Of a stretch of DNA of 64,000 bases, positions 1 to 8,434 are shown piece after piece. The notes below the pieces were generated by a model. The model had not been told where the DNA came from, searched no databases, and was given only the letters and a program-made list of their open reading frames with translations. Source of the DNA: CAZMZW01 sp964571135 (GTDB lineage Bacteria; Chloroflexota; Anaerolineae; Anaerolineales; Anaerolineaceae); assembly GCA_964571135.1 (NCBI GenBank), contig CAZMZW010000005.1:102129-166128 (forward strand). Direction: 5' to 3'. Position numbers and translations under genes: made by a program. Position 1 is the first letter of the stretch. Each line of letters begins with the position of its first letter.

Positions 1-117
1 GGTCCGATAAGATGGCCTGATATTGTTGTGCAAACTTCGGATGCACAGTGCCTCCGCGGTTTGTATTATGCCGAAAGGATTACAGCAAAATACTTCGACT
101 TCCCGCCCTCCACGTAG
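1..117 (+). CDS. C-terminal end of an unidentified protein (partial)
   Basis: Frame 1 is open from the window edge and ends at TAG 115-117, giving 38 residues that finish ...AKYFDFPPST. The composition looks like real protein, with several aromatic and charged residues and no low complexity, and the frame stops just before the Tad locus. The gene begins outside the window, so neither family nor function can be named. The alternative is a chance open stretch, since 38 codons is short. Confidence 0.4.
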   Translation, partial: GPIRWPDIVVQTSDAQCLRGLYYAERITAKYFDFPPST

Positions 118-142
118 AGGATGTTCAAATTTAATCCTCTAC
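114..142. other. 9-bp inverted repeat behind the first partial gene
   Basis: GTAGAGGAT (114-122) pairs perfectly with ATCCTCTAC (134-142) around an 11-nt loop. It begins at the stop codon of the upstream partial frame and lies 33 bp before the first Tad gene. No T-tract follows, so it is not a standard intrinsic terminator. It may be a weak terminator or an mRNA-stabilising hairpin. Confidence 0.4.
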
Positions 143-175
143 TCAATTCATGGCAATATAGGAAAAAGAACCCCT

Positions 176-637
176 ATGCCAAACAAAATGAAAATCAATC
201 AACACAAACATAGCCGCCTTCAAGGCCAGTCTCTTATGGAAATGGCTTTAATGTTACCCATCCTGCTTGTTCTGATCATTGGCGCGTTAGAGTTCGGGCG
301 TTTATTCTATACCAAGATTGTTCTTACCAATGCTGCCCGTGAGGGTGCTTATTACTTGTCTACTCATAAATCTGATTATGATGATGTCACGGGAACCGCA
401 CCTAATACATTAATTGCCGCTCAAGCCGAAGCGAATAATTCGGGAATTTCTAATATCACAGTAGATATTACGCCCAAGAATTGTTGTATTCAAGGTGAAT
501 ACAGCCTGGAGGTAACTGTGAATACTAAGGTGCACGATCTGCTCATCCTGGGTTTTTTAGGAAATGTTTTTTCAATAACCGCGACAAATTATGATGAATT
601 TCTGCTCAGTTCTTCTGTGGAGATGATGGCTCAATGA
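176..637 (+). CDS. TadE-like pseudopilin
   Basis: Minor pseudopilin-type protein of the Tad (Flp, type IVc) pilus machine, 153 aa. After a basic N-terminus comes G-Q-S-L-M-E at residues 18-23, a prepilin-peptidase-like cleavage motif with Glu at +5, then a hydrophobic helix (about 24-45) ending in EFGRLFY and NAAREGA, the TadE-family hallmark. The start at 176 is chosen because the open frame further upstream runs through the preceding gene end and lacks family similarity; a second ATG at 188 is possible. The stop overlaps the next start (ATGA at 634). It is the first gene of the Tad operon visible here. No Flp pilin or prepilin peptidase lies nearby. Confidence 0.85.
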   Translation: MPNKMKINQHKHSRLQGQSLMEMALMLPILLVLIIGALEFGRLFYTKIVLTNAAREGAYYLSTHKSDYDDVTGTAPNTLIAAQAEANNSGISNITVDITPKNCCIQGEYSLEVTVNTKVHDLLILGFLGNVFSITATNYDEFLLSSSVEMMAQ

Positions 638-1185
638 GACTAAATAAGATGCCGTCAGGTCAGGCGTTGATCGAATTTGTGTTAATTTTCCCTTTATTGT
701 TCTTGCTGGTGATGGGGTTATTTGATATCGGGCGAGCTGTTTTTTATTATTCCACCCTTAATTCCGCCGTAAGAGAAGGCACCCGTTATGCAATTGTTCA
801 ACCCGATTGCGATTACAGATCAAACCCCAATTCCTGCACGGGTGTGTACCCGGATTCATATAATGCTCCATGTGGTTTGGATTCATCTACTGCTCTGTGT
901 GACTCGGATCCATCTAATGCTCTGTGTGCCGCCTTGGATTGTAAGAATGCGATATCCACAGCAAATTTAAAGATATGTAATGAAATAAAAAATAAGTTCT
1001 TCACCGGAGAATTATCCAGCAGCACGATCTGCATTAAACATCCGGATTCCGGCACTGATGATCCCAAAATTAATATTTACATTGATTTTATTTTCAAACC
1101 CGTTACCCCGGGGATTGCTTTAATGGGAGATTTAACCATGCATGTAAATTCCCAAATGCTGATGGCACCAATTGCTGAACCTTAA
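634..1185 (+). CDS. TadE-like pseudopilin with Cys-containing tandem repeats
   Basis: Second TadE-like protein, 183 aa, translationally coupled to the first by ATGA. The N-terminal motif is G-Q-A-L-I-E (residues 9-14, Glu at +5), followed by a hydrophobic helix and FDIGRAVFYYS...REGTRYA, as in TadE proteins. The middle carries three 9-residue units (DSYNAPCGL, DSSTALCDS, DPSNALCAA) coded by a 27-bp tandem repeat at 853-933, each with one Cys. The C-terminal part is beta-rich and probably extracellular. It is likely a minor pilus subunit together with its neighbours. The repeat is absent from the other two pseudopilin-like proteins. Confidence 0.85.
   Translation: MRLNKMPSGQALIEFVLIFPLLFLLVMGLFDIGRAVFYYSTLNSAVREGTRYAIVQPDCDYRSNPNSCTGVYPDSYNAPCGLDSSTALCDSDPSNALCAALDCKNAISTANLKICNEIKNKFFTGELSSSTICIKHPDSGTDDPKINIYIDFIFKPVTPGIALMGDLTMHVNSQMLMAPIAEP
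853..933 (+). repeat. 27-bp tandem repeat, three units, inside the second tadE-like gene
   Basis: Three in-frame units (853-879, 880-906, 907-933) share the pattern GAT-YCA-TMT-AMT-GCT-CYR-TGT. The second and third are nearly identical, including the run GCTCTGTGTG. They encode D-(S/P)-x-x-A-(L/P)-C units. The period is an exact multiple of three, so copy number can change without breaking the frame. Confidence 0.8.
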
Positions 1186-1199
1186 GAGCGGAGGCCGAA

Positions 1200-2411
1200 A
1201 TGAATAAATTTCAGTTTAAGAACAATTTTGAAAAAGGTCAGGTCATTCCACTGGTTATTGTGATGTTTTTTGTCATCATTGGCATGGTTGTCCTCATTTT
1301 AGATGGAGGAGCCCTTATGTCCAACCGGCGGACTGCGCAGGCAGCGGCCGATGCAGGCGCCCTGGCTGGCGCGCAACGTGCATGCCTTGGTAAAGATGAC
1401 GCTGAATCAGTGGCCGCAGATTATGCGTCTGCAAATGGAGCTTCTTCCGCATTGGTGACAGTCACAGGGATGCAGATTACAGTAAATGCAACGGTGGAAC
1501 ATCCATCTTACTTTGCAAAGATCTTTGGAGACCCAACCCTGGAGGCCAGCGCTGAAGCGTCTGCCGGGTGTTATGGCGTATGCGGAAAAGAAGTTATACC
1601 TGTGGCATGGCGCTGCCCGTCTTTGGATGGGGGAGAACCTGAATGCCAGATGCAAACATTAAGTTGGAAATTAATTGAACCGCTGTTGGCAGGAAGAGTG
1701 ACATCTGTTTACATAGATGGTAAAGAGTACTTCAAAAGCGGTACTAATATTGTTGATGCTAGTACAATCCCAATCCCTCCTGATCAGATCTATATTGTTT
1801 TTAATAGTGACAAGCTTTGCATTGGAGAAGTTGGTGGCACTATCCAATGTGATTTGGATGGAGATACTAAAAATGAAATTCAATTGGGTGGGCAACGTGG
1901 TTATTTATACCTGGACAGTGGTAGTATTCCTGATTGGATTAAGCGGGGTCCTTACCCTGACCTTACGCTTAACGCACATACGTGGCTTACGGGAAAATCC
2001 GGAAGCGCTTCAGGAATTGAATTGGCAATGATCGACATGGAATTTCCGGGTAAAGTAGTAATGGTGCCGGTCTATAATGCAATTCCGTGTAAGTATCCGA
2101 TTTCACCAGAACCGCCTTCTATTTGTTACGAAAGCGTCCATGTTGACCCGTGGCCTGCTGGAGCAGATAATTATGACTACATTGTACGAAATAATCAAGA
2201 TAATTATCACATCATTGCATTTGCCCCTTTTTATATATCCTGTATTTCAACCCAATCGGATGGTTGTCCTGGCTCTAAGCAAGCACAAGGATTAGATAAT
2301 AATGATTCAGTTATTGAAGGGTATTTCTTAACCGATGTGGACGTTTCACCAGATTACACGCAATATTGTTCTATTAACCTTGGAAATTGTACAGTATCAT
2401 TAACTAAATAA
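1200..2411 (+). CDS. TadG-like pilus assembly protein
   Basis: 403-aa membrane-anchored protein of the Tad machine. The N-terminus has KGQVIPLV followed by one hydrophobic helix (about 16-37) and then GGALMSNRRTAQAAADAGALAG, the signature of the TadG / DUF2134 N-terminal domain. The remaining roughly 330 residues are extracytoplasmic, beta-rich and contain many cysteines (for example CGKE, CPSLD, CKYP, CSINLGNC), suggesting disulfides. Good Shine-Dalgarno (GCGGAGG) 14 nt downstream of the previous stop. The gene lies between the TadE-like pair and cpaB in one direction. The C-terminal region matches no domain I can name. Confidence 0.8.
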   Translation: MNKFQFKNNFEKGQVIPLVIVMFFVIIGMVVLILDGGALMSNRRTAQAAADAGALAGAQRACLGKDDAESVAADYASANGASSALVTVTGMQITVNATVEHPSYFAKIFGDPTLEASAEASAGCYGVCGKEVIPVAWRCPSLDGGEPECQMQTLSWKLIEPLLAGRVTSVYIDGKEYFKSGTNIVDASTIPIPPDQIYIVFNSDKLCIGEVGGTIQCDLDGDTKNEIQLGGQRGYLYLDSGSIPDWIKRGPYPDLTLNAHTWLTGKSGSASGIELAMIDMEFPGKVVMVPVYNAIPCKYPISPEPPSICYESVHVDPWPAGADNYDYIVRNNQDNYHIIAFAPFYISCISTQSDGCPGSKQAQGLDNNDSVIEGYFLTDVDVSPDYTQYCSINLGNCTVSLTK

Positions 2412-2444
2412 CGGTATGATTGATAAGAATTTGGGAGGTTTTCT

Positions 2445-3293
2445 GTGTCTAATAAAACAAAAGTAATATTCATAATCAGCGTGGGATTGGTCCTTGTAGC
2501 TGTTGGAATTTTTGCCAGTGTCCTGCTGACCCAGCGGTCTCAGGCAGATCGGTCACCGGTGCCAGTTAAAGAAGAGACTATCAAGACCACTGTGGTAGTC
2601 GTCACGCGCGATCTGTTTCTGGGGGACCTGATTGCGGGAACTGATGTGAAGCTGGTTAGCGTTCCGGTAGAAATTGCTCCGCGCGATGCCATCACCAAAC
2701 TTGAAGAGACGGTTGGCAAGATCATTAAGACTGATCTTGTCCAGGGAGAAATGCTTCTCTCACATAACCTGGCGGACCCGACCAATAATAATAACGACCT
2801 TGGTTTCATCTTGAGTGCCGACCATGTATTAATGGCGTTCCCGGGAGACGACCTGATGAGCCGCGAAAGTATAGTCCAACGCGGTGATATCGTGGATATC
2901 TTCGCGACCTTTACAGAAAAAATCAAGCCGTCTGGTGGAGCCACTACAACTACTGCTGGTGTCCCTCAAGAGCCTGAGACAAGAACCTTTACTGTGGATA
3001 GCATGCAAAAAGTAAATATTACCGCCATGGTATTGGAAGTGATTGCGCAGGAAAAAAATGCTGCTCCCGCGGGAGGAGCAAATGCCAAGACAGCTCCCAA
3101 GCCTCAAACCAGGATCCGGGCTTACTTGCTGGCGCTGAATCCTCAGGACGCCCTGATTTTGAAACATCTGAAGGATACCGGAGCAATATTTGATATCGTT
3201 TTAAGAGCACCCACTTCGACAACTCAATTTAACCTGACGCCTGTTACTGAACAATACATCATTGAATACTACGGACTTGGGATCCTGCCTTAA
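2445..3293 (+). CDS. cpaB: Flp pilus assembly protein CpaB/RcpC
   Basis: 282 aa, GTG start with GGGAGG about 7 nt upstream. An N-terminal transmembrane helix (about 7-28) is followed by a SAF domain (about 47-110: TRDLFLGDLIAGTDV...PRDAITKLEETVGKI...QGEML) and an RcpC-type domain with an alanine/proline-rich insertion around residues 195-215. CpaB/RcpC normally links the inner-membrane platform to the secretin. No secretin gene is present, so in this probably secretin-less cell it may instead act in the cell wall. It lies between tadG-like and tadZ-like genes with short gaps. Confidence 0.88.
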   Translation: MSNKTKVIFIISVGLVLVAVGIFASVLLTQRSQADRSPVPVKEETIKTTVVVVTRDLFLGDLIAGTDVKLVSVPVEIAPRDAITKLEETVGKIIKTDLVQGEMLLSHNLADPTNNNNDLGFILSADHVLMAFPGDDLMSRESIVQRGDIVDIFATFTEKIKPSGGATTTTAGVPQEPETRTFTVDSMQKVNITAMVLEVIAQEKNAAPAGGANAKTAPKPQTRIRAYLLALNPQDALILKHLKDTGAIFDIVLRAPTSTTQFNLTPVTEQYIIEYYGLGILP

Positions 3294-3313
3294 ACGCTGA
3301 GGAAAGAATTGAA

Positions 3314-4567
3314 ATGGTAACAAAAACCGAACTAAGAACGATCCTCTTAATTTCAAAGAATTCATTCATTATTGAAGCAACCCGTACGAAGCTCGCAAAA
3401 GTAGGATTTCTGCAACTGATCAGCAGAGAGGTGACTACCGCGAATCTTGCGTCGGTCATCGTAAAGACCCAACCGGATGTGATCTTATTGGATTTTGCAT
3501 CCCAAAATCTACCTCTTGAACTGATGGAAAAAATCAAGTCTGAATACCCGGAATTTGCGGTGATTGCCATCTTGCCTGAATCCGAGGTGGTTCATTCAGA
3601 TCGAGTGGTTCTCTCAGGTGCGCGGGCTTTCGTCCAATATCCATATGTAGCAGACATCCTGGTGGTCACCATCAAACGGGTGATGGAACTCACGGTCCGC
3701 AATCAGGATTATCTAATCCGGCTCCCTGAAAAGGAAATTGATAATAAGCCCAGGAATACGTTTACGGTTTTCAGCCCCAAGGGAGGAGCGGGAACCACGA
3801 CCATTGCCACGAACCTGGCTATCTGTCTGCAAAAAGCATTGAAAGAGGAAGTGTTACTGGTCGACGGGAAACATATGTTCGGGCATGTGGCACTATATCT
3901 TAATATGCAGACTGGCAATTCAATCACGGATTTGTTAGCTCATGCTAGCTCGCTGGATCCCAAAATGATCAGGCAGGTCGCTAAACAGCATATTTCCGGC
4001 ATTCACGTGCTGCCAAGCCCGAACTCGGTTTTTGAGGCTCAGGGAATAAGACCGGAGAGCCTGTTTAGTTTGATTCAAAATTTACAGCAGGTCTTTTCAA
4101 ACATCGTTATCGATGGCGGTAATAATTTAAATGATAACACCGTAACTTACCTGGATTCCTCAGACAAGATCCTGCTGGTGCTTAATCCCGACCTTGCCTC
4201 AATGCGGGATGTGAGACAATTCATGGAAGTCTCAGCCACTCTTTCCTACCCAAAGGAAAAAGTGTTGTTGATCCTTAATCAAGCCGGCAGAAAAGCAGAT
4301 GTGAGAAGGGAAGAGATCGAGAAAATTCTGAAGATGAAGGTTTTCGGCAAGATTCCCGCTGATGAGAACCTGGCGCTGAGCAGCTTGAATGAGGGGGTTC
4401 CAATCCTGCTGAAAAGCCCTCATCACCCAATCAGCAAGGCGTTTTCTGATATCACTGAGGAGTTGGTAAAAATAATTCAGACCTCCAAGACTGAATATTT
4501 TGAAAAAGAAAAAAATGAAAAGACTGAACTCCCCCAAAAACCATCCAAAAAAGGGCAGGCAATCTAA
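3314..4567 (+). CDS. TadZ/CpaE-type ATPase, pilus localisation
   Basis: 417 aa. Residues 1-125 resemble a response-regulator receiver fold with Asp in VILLDFAS. Residues about 150-390 are a ParA/MinD-like ATPase with a deviant P-loop KGGAGTTT (156-163): the signature Lys of KGG is kept, but the Walker lysine before T-T is replaced by Thr, as often seen in CpaE proteins. A later VVIDGGNN matches the switch region. The C-terminal tail is Lys/Glu-rich. TadZ/CpaE proteins place the pilus machine in the cell. Shine-Dalgarno GAGGAAAG precedes the ATG, and tadB follows 12 nt later. Confidence 0.85.
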   Translation: MVTKTELRTILLISKNSFIIEATRTKLAKVGFLQLISREVTTANLASVIVKTQPDVILLDFASQNLPLELMEKIKSEYPEFAVIAILPESEVVHSDRVVLSGARAFVQYPYVADILVVTIKRVMELTVRNQDYLIRLPEKEIDNKPRNTFTVFSPKGGAGTTTIATNLAICLQKALKEEVLLVDGKHMFGHVALYLNMQTGNSITDLLAHASSLDPKMIRQVAKQHISGIHVLPSPNSVFEAQGIRPESLFSLIQNLQQVFSNIVIDGGNNLNDNTVTYLDSSDKILLVLNPDLASMRDVRQFMEVSATLSYPKEKVLLILNQAGRKADVRREEIEKILKMKVFGKIPADENLALSSLNEGVPILLKSPHHPISKAFSDITEELVKIIQTSKTEYFEKEKNEKTELPQKPSKKGQAI

Positions 4568-4579
4568 GCGAGGATTTCT

Positions 4580-5569
4580 TTGAATCAAGAGTTGATCACC
4601 GGTATTCTGCTTGCGGTCTTTCTCTTATGCGCATTAGGAGTGATCCTTATTGGCATTTGGATGTATAGAAAGGGTCCTTTATCCAGGACGCAGGCAAGAA
4701 TATCCCGTTTTGTGGCTCCCCCTATGGATGATGGTCAGGTCACTCCTACCCGGACATCCACCCCCTTCTTCAAGCAGATTATTGGAAAATTCAGGGATTG
4801 GATTAATGTTTCTCTAAGTGGTTTTTCTTCAGATAATCTGAAACTAAAACTTTCCAGTGCCTATTGGACGATCACTGATACAGAATATATCCTGATTCGC
4901 ATCTTCGCAACTGTGTTGGCATTTATCCTGGGGTGGATGATTTTTAGGAATTTCATAGGTGGGATATTACTGGCTGCGATCACGATCCTTGTTCCTCCAA
5001 TGCTGGTGGATCGGGCAATCGCCCAAAGGCAAAAAAAATTTAATAACCAGTTATTAGATGTCCTGATATTGATCACAGGGGCAGTGAAGTCAGGATATAG
5101 TTTGATGCAAGCGCTTGACCTGGCGGTAAAAGAAATATCTGCTCCTGCATCCGAAGAATTTGGCCGGGTACTGCGTGAGATCCGCTTCGGAATCTCTCTG
5201 GAAGGAACTCTCTTCAATCTGGCGGATAGAATGGATAGCGAAGACATGAAGATCGTGGCGACCGCCATCATCATCAACTCCCAGGTTGGAGGTAATCTTT
5301 CCACTGTCCTCGATTCCACCATATCCACTATTCGCGATCGAATGCATCTTTTGGGGGAGATCCGTTCCCTTAGCTCATATGCAAGATATGTGGGCAACTT
5401 CCTGTCTTTGATGCCATTTATTACGGGTTTTATAATCTTTTTAATGAAGCCTGATTTTTTCGATTCAGTCAATAAATCAATAATCACCCAGGCTATTCTC
5501 CTAATAGCCTTGTTTGGCATTATTATAGGGAACATTTGGATCAGTCGGATCGTAAAGATCAAAGTTTAA
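4580..5569 (+). CDS. tadB: TadB, inner-membrane platform protein
   Basis: 329 aa, TTG start with GAGGAT upstream. One N-terminal membrane helix (about 8-27), further helices near 105-150, a T2SSF/GspF-type cytoplasmic domain (about 165-290, with SGYSLMQALDLAVKEI and GGNLSTVLDSTISTIRDR) and two C-terminal helices. TadB with TadC forms the inner-membrane platform through which the CpaF ATPase drives pilus assembly. It sits directly before its partner tadC (17-nt gap), the usual order. Length is normal for the family. Confidence 0.9.
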   Translation: MNQELITGILLAVFLLCALGVILIGIWMYRKGPLSRTQARISRFVAPPMDDGQVTPTRTSTPFFKQIIGKFRDWINVSLSGFSSDNLKLKLSSAYWTITDTEYILIRIFATVLAFILGWMIFRNFIGGILLAAITILVPPMLVDRAIAQRQKKFNNQLLDVLILITGAVKSGYSLMQALDLAVKEISAPASEEFGRVLREIRFGISLEGTLFNLADRMDSEDMKIVATAIIINSQVGGNLSTVLDSTISTIRDRMHLLGEIRSLSSYARYVGNFLSLMPFITGFIIFLMKPDFFDSVNKSIITQAILLIALFGIIIGNIWISRIVKIKV

Positions 5570-5586
5570 AAAAGGGATTATTATAT

Positions 5587-6555
5587 ATGAATATTGAATG
5601 GACTAATCCCAGTCTTCTTTTTATTCTCCTGGGAGTGATCGCGGCAATCATGGGCTCAGGCCTGGCTATTTTTGGGATTTTCACCCAATTAAAAGGAAGA
5701 AAAAATATTTCTACCCGGATGGCTCAATTTGTTGCCTCTGAAGAAAAGTCACTCAAAAATCCTGTAACGCGCCAAATCATACCGCGTGAGATCAGCGGTT
5801 CATTATTCAGTCGAACGATTGTTAGCTGGCTTAACAAATTTCTCTTTTTCCTGGAAAGATTAACACCTAAAAAAATGGCTTCTGACTTGGAGCATAAACT
5901 GGAGGTTGCAGGGAACCCAGCCAAAATACATGCCAGCAATTTTTTTGCGATTCGATTCCTGATGCTTGTAGGCGGAATTTTTCTTGCATTATTGATCAAT
6001 CTCAATTTCAAGACCATCAGCGCTATTTCTGTGGGGTTAGGGATTATGGTGATCGGTGCTGGTTTGTTTTTACCGATTGTCTGGCTTAATGGGCGTGTTC
6101 GATCCAGACAGGATGGAATCCGCCGCGAGCTGCCGAATGTGTTGGATATGCTCTCTGTGTGCGCTGATGCCGGTTTAGCTTTCGATCAGTCTCTTCAAAA
6201 AATTAGTCTTTATTGGGACACTGATCTGGGACATGAGTTAGTCCGTGTTACCCAGGAGTTGGAAATGGGAGTACCACGGGCCGAGGCATTGAAAAACATG
6301 AGCAACCGGCTCGATGTGGATGAGCTCTCCCGGTTTATTGCTATTATCGTACAGGCAGAAATGATCGGCATGAGTTTTGCTGACGTGCTGCATGCCCAGG
6401 CGGTGCAGATGCGCGTATTAAGGCAGTATTGGGCGCGGGAAATCGCCAATAAATTACCAGCCAAGATGATCCTCCCCTTAGCTCTCTGTATCTTTCCTGC
6501 ACTGATTGCGGTCATTCTTGGACCCATTGTTCCATCTTTATTAAACGCTTTTTAA
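5587..6555 (+). CDS. tadC: TadC, inner-membrane platform protein
   Basis: 322 aa. Membrane helices at about 10-30 and 130-180 and at the C-terminus flank a GspF-type domain with RRELPNVLDMLSVCADAGLAFDQSL and GMSFADVLHAQAVQMR, typical of TadC. The ATG at 5587 is preferred over an in-frame TTG at 5536 that would overlap tadB; AAAGGGA lies about 10 nt upstream of the ATG. It pairs with TadB in the platform complex. A TPR membrane protein gene, not usual at this position, follows before cpaF. Confidence 0.9.
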   Translation: MNIEWTNPSLLFILLGVIAAIMGSGLAIFGIFTQLKGRKNISTRMAQFVASEEKSLKNPVTRQIIPREISGSLFSRTIVSWLNKFLFFLERLTPKKMASDLEHKLEVAGNPAKIHASNFFAIRFLMLVGGIFLALLINLNFKTISAISVGLGIMVIGAGLFLPIVWLNGRVRSRQDGIRRELPNVLDMLSVCADAGLAFDQSLQKISLYWDTDLGHELVRVTQELEMGVPRAEALKNMSNRLDVDELSRFIAIIVQAEMIGMSFADVLHAQAVQMRVLRQYWAREIANKLPAKMILPLALCIFPALIAVILGPIVPSLLNAF

Positions 6556-6588
6556 ATAAATGAATATATCCAGTTGTAGAGAGTGGAA

Positions 6589-8394
6589 ATGACGACCTCA
6601 TCAAAACCAAAATTCAATAAACACAAGGACAAAAAGCCCGATTTCAAAAATAAAATATCAGGTCAAATCGCCAAACCGATTGACCTATCCCGTGATTCCG
6701 ATTACACAATATTAGTCGAGCATTATCAGAAAGCAGAATTTGACGAGTGTAAGGGTTTATTAGATAAACTGGTAAAAAAGTACCCTGAGCATCCGGGACT
6801 TCTTAAATTCAAAGATGATCTTCAAATGAAGATTTCCTTAATGACCATGGCAGTCACAAATATTGAAGAGAAACAACAAGAAAAGAGAAAGGTGACCCTC
6901 AGGTTGAGTGTTTTTGCGATTGTCTGTTCACTTATTGTGATGATTGTCTTTTTCATTTCTTACCTCTACTTCAATAATGTTGCCACAGCCAGGCGGCTGG
7001 AGGCGGAGATGGTGCTGCTCACCTCACTTAGTAATCAAGCGGAGCAACTTCTGCTTGCTGGACAACCTCGTCCAGCAGCAGAGATCGTTGCAAGAATGAG
7101 TTCGATCAATCCAAAGTACGAGAATCTCCCGGAGTTGAAATTGCAGACGGATACCCTGTTACAGTTGGAGACTGAGTACCAAACAGCGCTTGATTTGATC
7201 GCCGGGAATAAAAATAATGAAGCATTGGTCATTTTGAAGAAAATCGAAAATGAGAAACCCGGTATGTGGGATGTCAGTCATCAAATTGCTTCGATTGAAA
7301 CTTCCCTTCAACTCGCTAAATATATGGAAGATGGTAACGCAGCCTACCAGGTTGGAAAGTGGGATCAAGTGATCAATGCCTATGAAAATGCCCTGACACT
7401 TGATCCTAAATTAGATAATCCGCGGATCAATGAGCAATTGTTTAATGGTTACCTGAAAAGAATCATTGAAATGCTCCAAAATGAAAATACCTCGATCGAT
7501 GACATTGCAAAGGCACAACAATATTACCGCAGGGCGGTCGTCATGATCCCGCAGAACCAGACATTTGCCAGCGAGAGGGAAAACCTGCAGGAAATAAGCA
7601 ACAATCTGCTTGAACTGAAGTTTACCCAGACTGCCAGGGCAATTTTAGAGGATAAGAACCAGACTGTTTCCTCAATAGCCAACGCCGTATCTTACCTGAG
7701 AAATGCGGCAAAAATAAAACCGAAGAACACTGCCCTTAAATTGGATCAGAAAAATGCGGAGTACTATCTAACTGCTTTTCAGAAATTTATTGAAATGAAC
7801 TGGGTGGAATCGATTACCAATCTTAACCTGATATTATCTGAGGATTCAAATTATGCGAATGGAAATGCCAAACTTTTGCTTTATGAGGCATACTATGCCC
7901 TTGGAAAGAGATACAATTCTTTGAGTCTTTACTTGGACGCCCGTAAAAATCTTGAACAGGCTGAAATCCTGGCGTGGGATGATACGAATAACCTCATGAA
8001 ATTATTCCAGGTTCAAGTGCTTTTGGGTGACACGTTTGGAAAAATGAATGATTATAAAAATGCCGTTTCCTATGATAAATATGCACTGAAAGCCATTAAT
8101 GCTTCCCAGAAGTTCGCAAAAATTCCCGATATCGCTGCAAAGTATGATGAGGCTAATAACTTGGCAGCTATGGGGAAATTTGAGAATTCATATGCGGCCT
8201 TCCAGGAGGTTCTAAAAGATATTCACTTTGTCTTTTCGATCTCAGAAATAGAGATTAAGAATGGCACCTGCCTGGCGTTCTTCGCCAACGAAAACTTATC
8301 TACTGTGGATGCTGTTTTGGATGCAAATAATCTGCCAAGATCCATGGTTGTCACTTTTGAGCGCAAATTAAATGTCCCTAAAATTGAAAAGTAG
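6589..8394 (+). CDS. TPR-repeat membrane protein inside the Tad operon
   Basis: 601 aa. A charged cytoplasmic N-terminal part of about 100 residues includes one TPR-like pair (YQKAEFDECKGLLDKLVKKYPEHP). One transmembrane helix follows (about 102-124), then about 470 residues of TPR-like helical hairpins such as AYQVGKWDQVINAYENALTLDP. The ATG at 6589 has GAGAGTGG 3-8 nt upstream; a GTG at 6583 is the alternative. Its place between tadC and cpaF suggests a scaffold or regulator of the pilus machine, perhaps a TadD-like role, but this is context only. No enzymatic motif is visible. Confidence 0.75.
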   Translation: MTTSSKPKFNKHKDKKPDFKNKISGQIAKPIDLSRDSDYTILVEHYQKAEFDECKGLLDKLVKKYPEHPGLLKFKDDLQMKISLMTMAVTNIEEKQQEKRKVTLRLSVFAIVCSLIVMIVFFISYLYFNNVATARRLEAEMVLLTSLSNQAEQLLLAGQPRPAAEIVARMSSINPKYENLPELKLQTDTLLQLETEYQTALDLIAGNKNNEALVILKKIENEKPGMWDVSHQIASIETSLQLAKYMEDGNAAYQVGKWDQVINAYENALTLDPKLDNPRINEQLFNGYLKRIIEMLQNENTSIDDIAKAQQYYRRAVVMIPQNQTFASERENLQEISNNLLELKFTQTARAILEDKNQTVSSIANAVSYLRNAAKIKPKNTALKLDQKNAEYYLTAFQKFIEMNWVESITNLNLILSEDSNYANGNAKLLLYEAYYALGKRYNSLSLYLDARKNLEQAEILAWDDTNNLMKLFQVQVLLGDTFGKMNDYKNAVSYDKYALKAINASQKFAKIPDIAAKYDEANNLAAMGKFENSYAAFQEVLKDIHFVFSISEIEIKNGTCLAFFANENLSTVDAVLDANNLPRSMVVTFERKLNVPKIEK

Positions 8395-8434
8395 AAGATC
8401 GTCGTAACGGTGTAAAAGCTAGAAGGAGAACCTG

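Noticed and set aside
1..142. Possible c-di-GMP riboswitch ahead of the Tad genes
   Set aside because: The GCACAG and GAAAG-like words are not in the order or spacing of a GEMM aptamer, and the stretch reads as the end of a coding frame.
788..970. 60-codon frame in the repeat part of the second TadE-like gene
   Set aside because: It lies fully inside a well supported gene and exists only because the 27-bp repeat is open in more than one frame.
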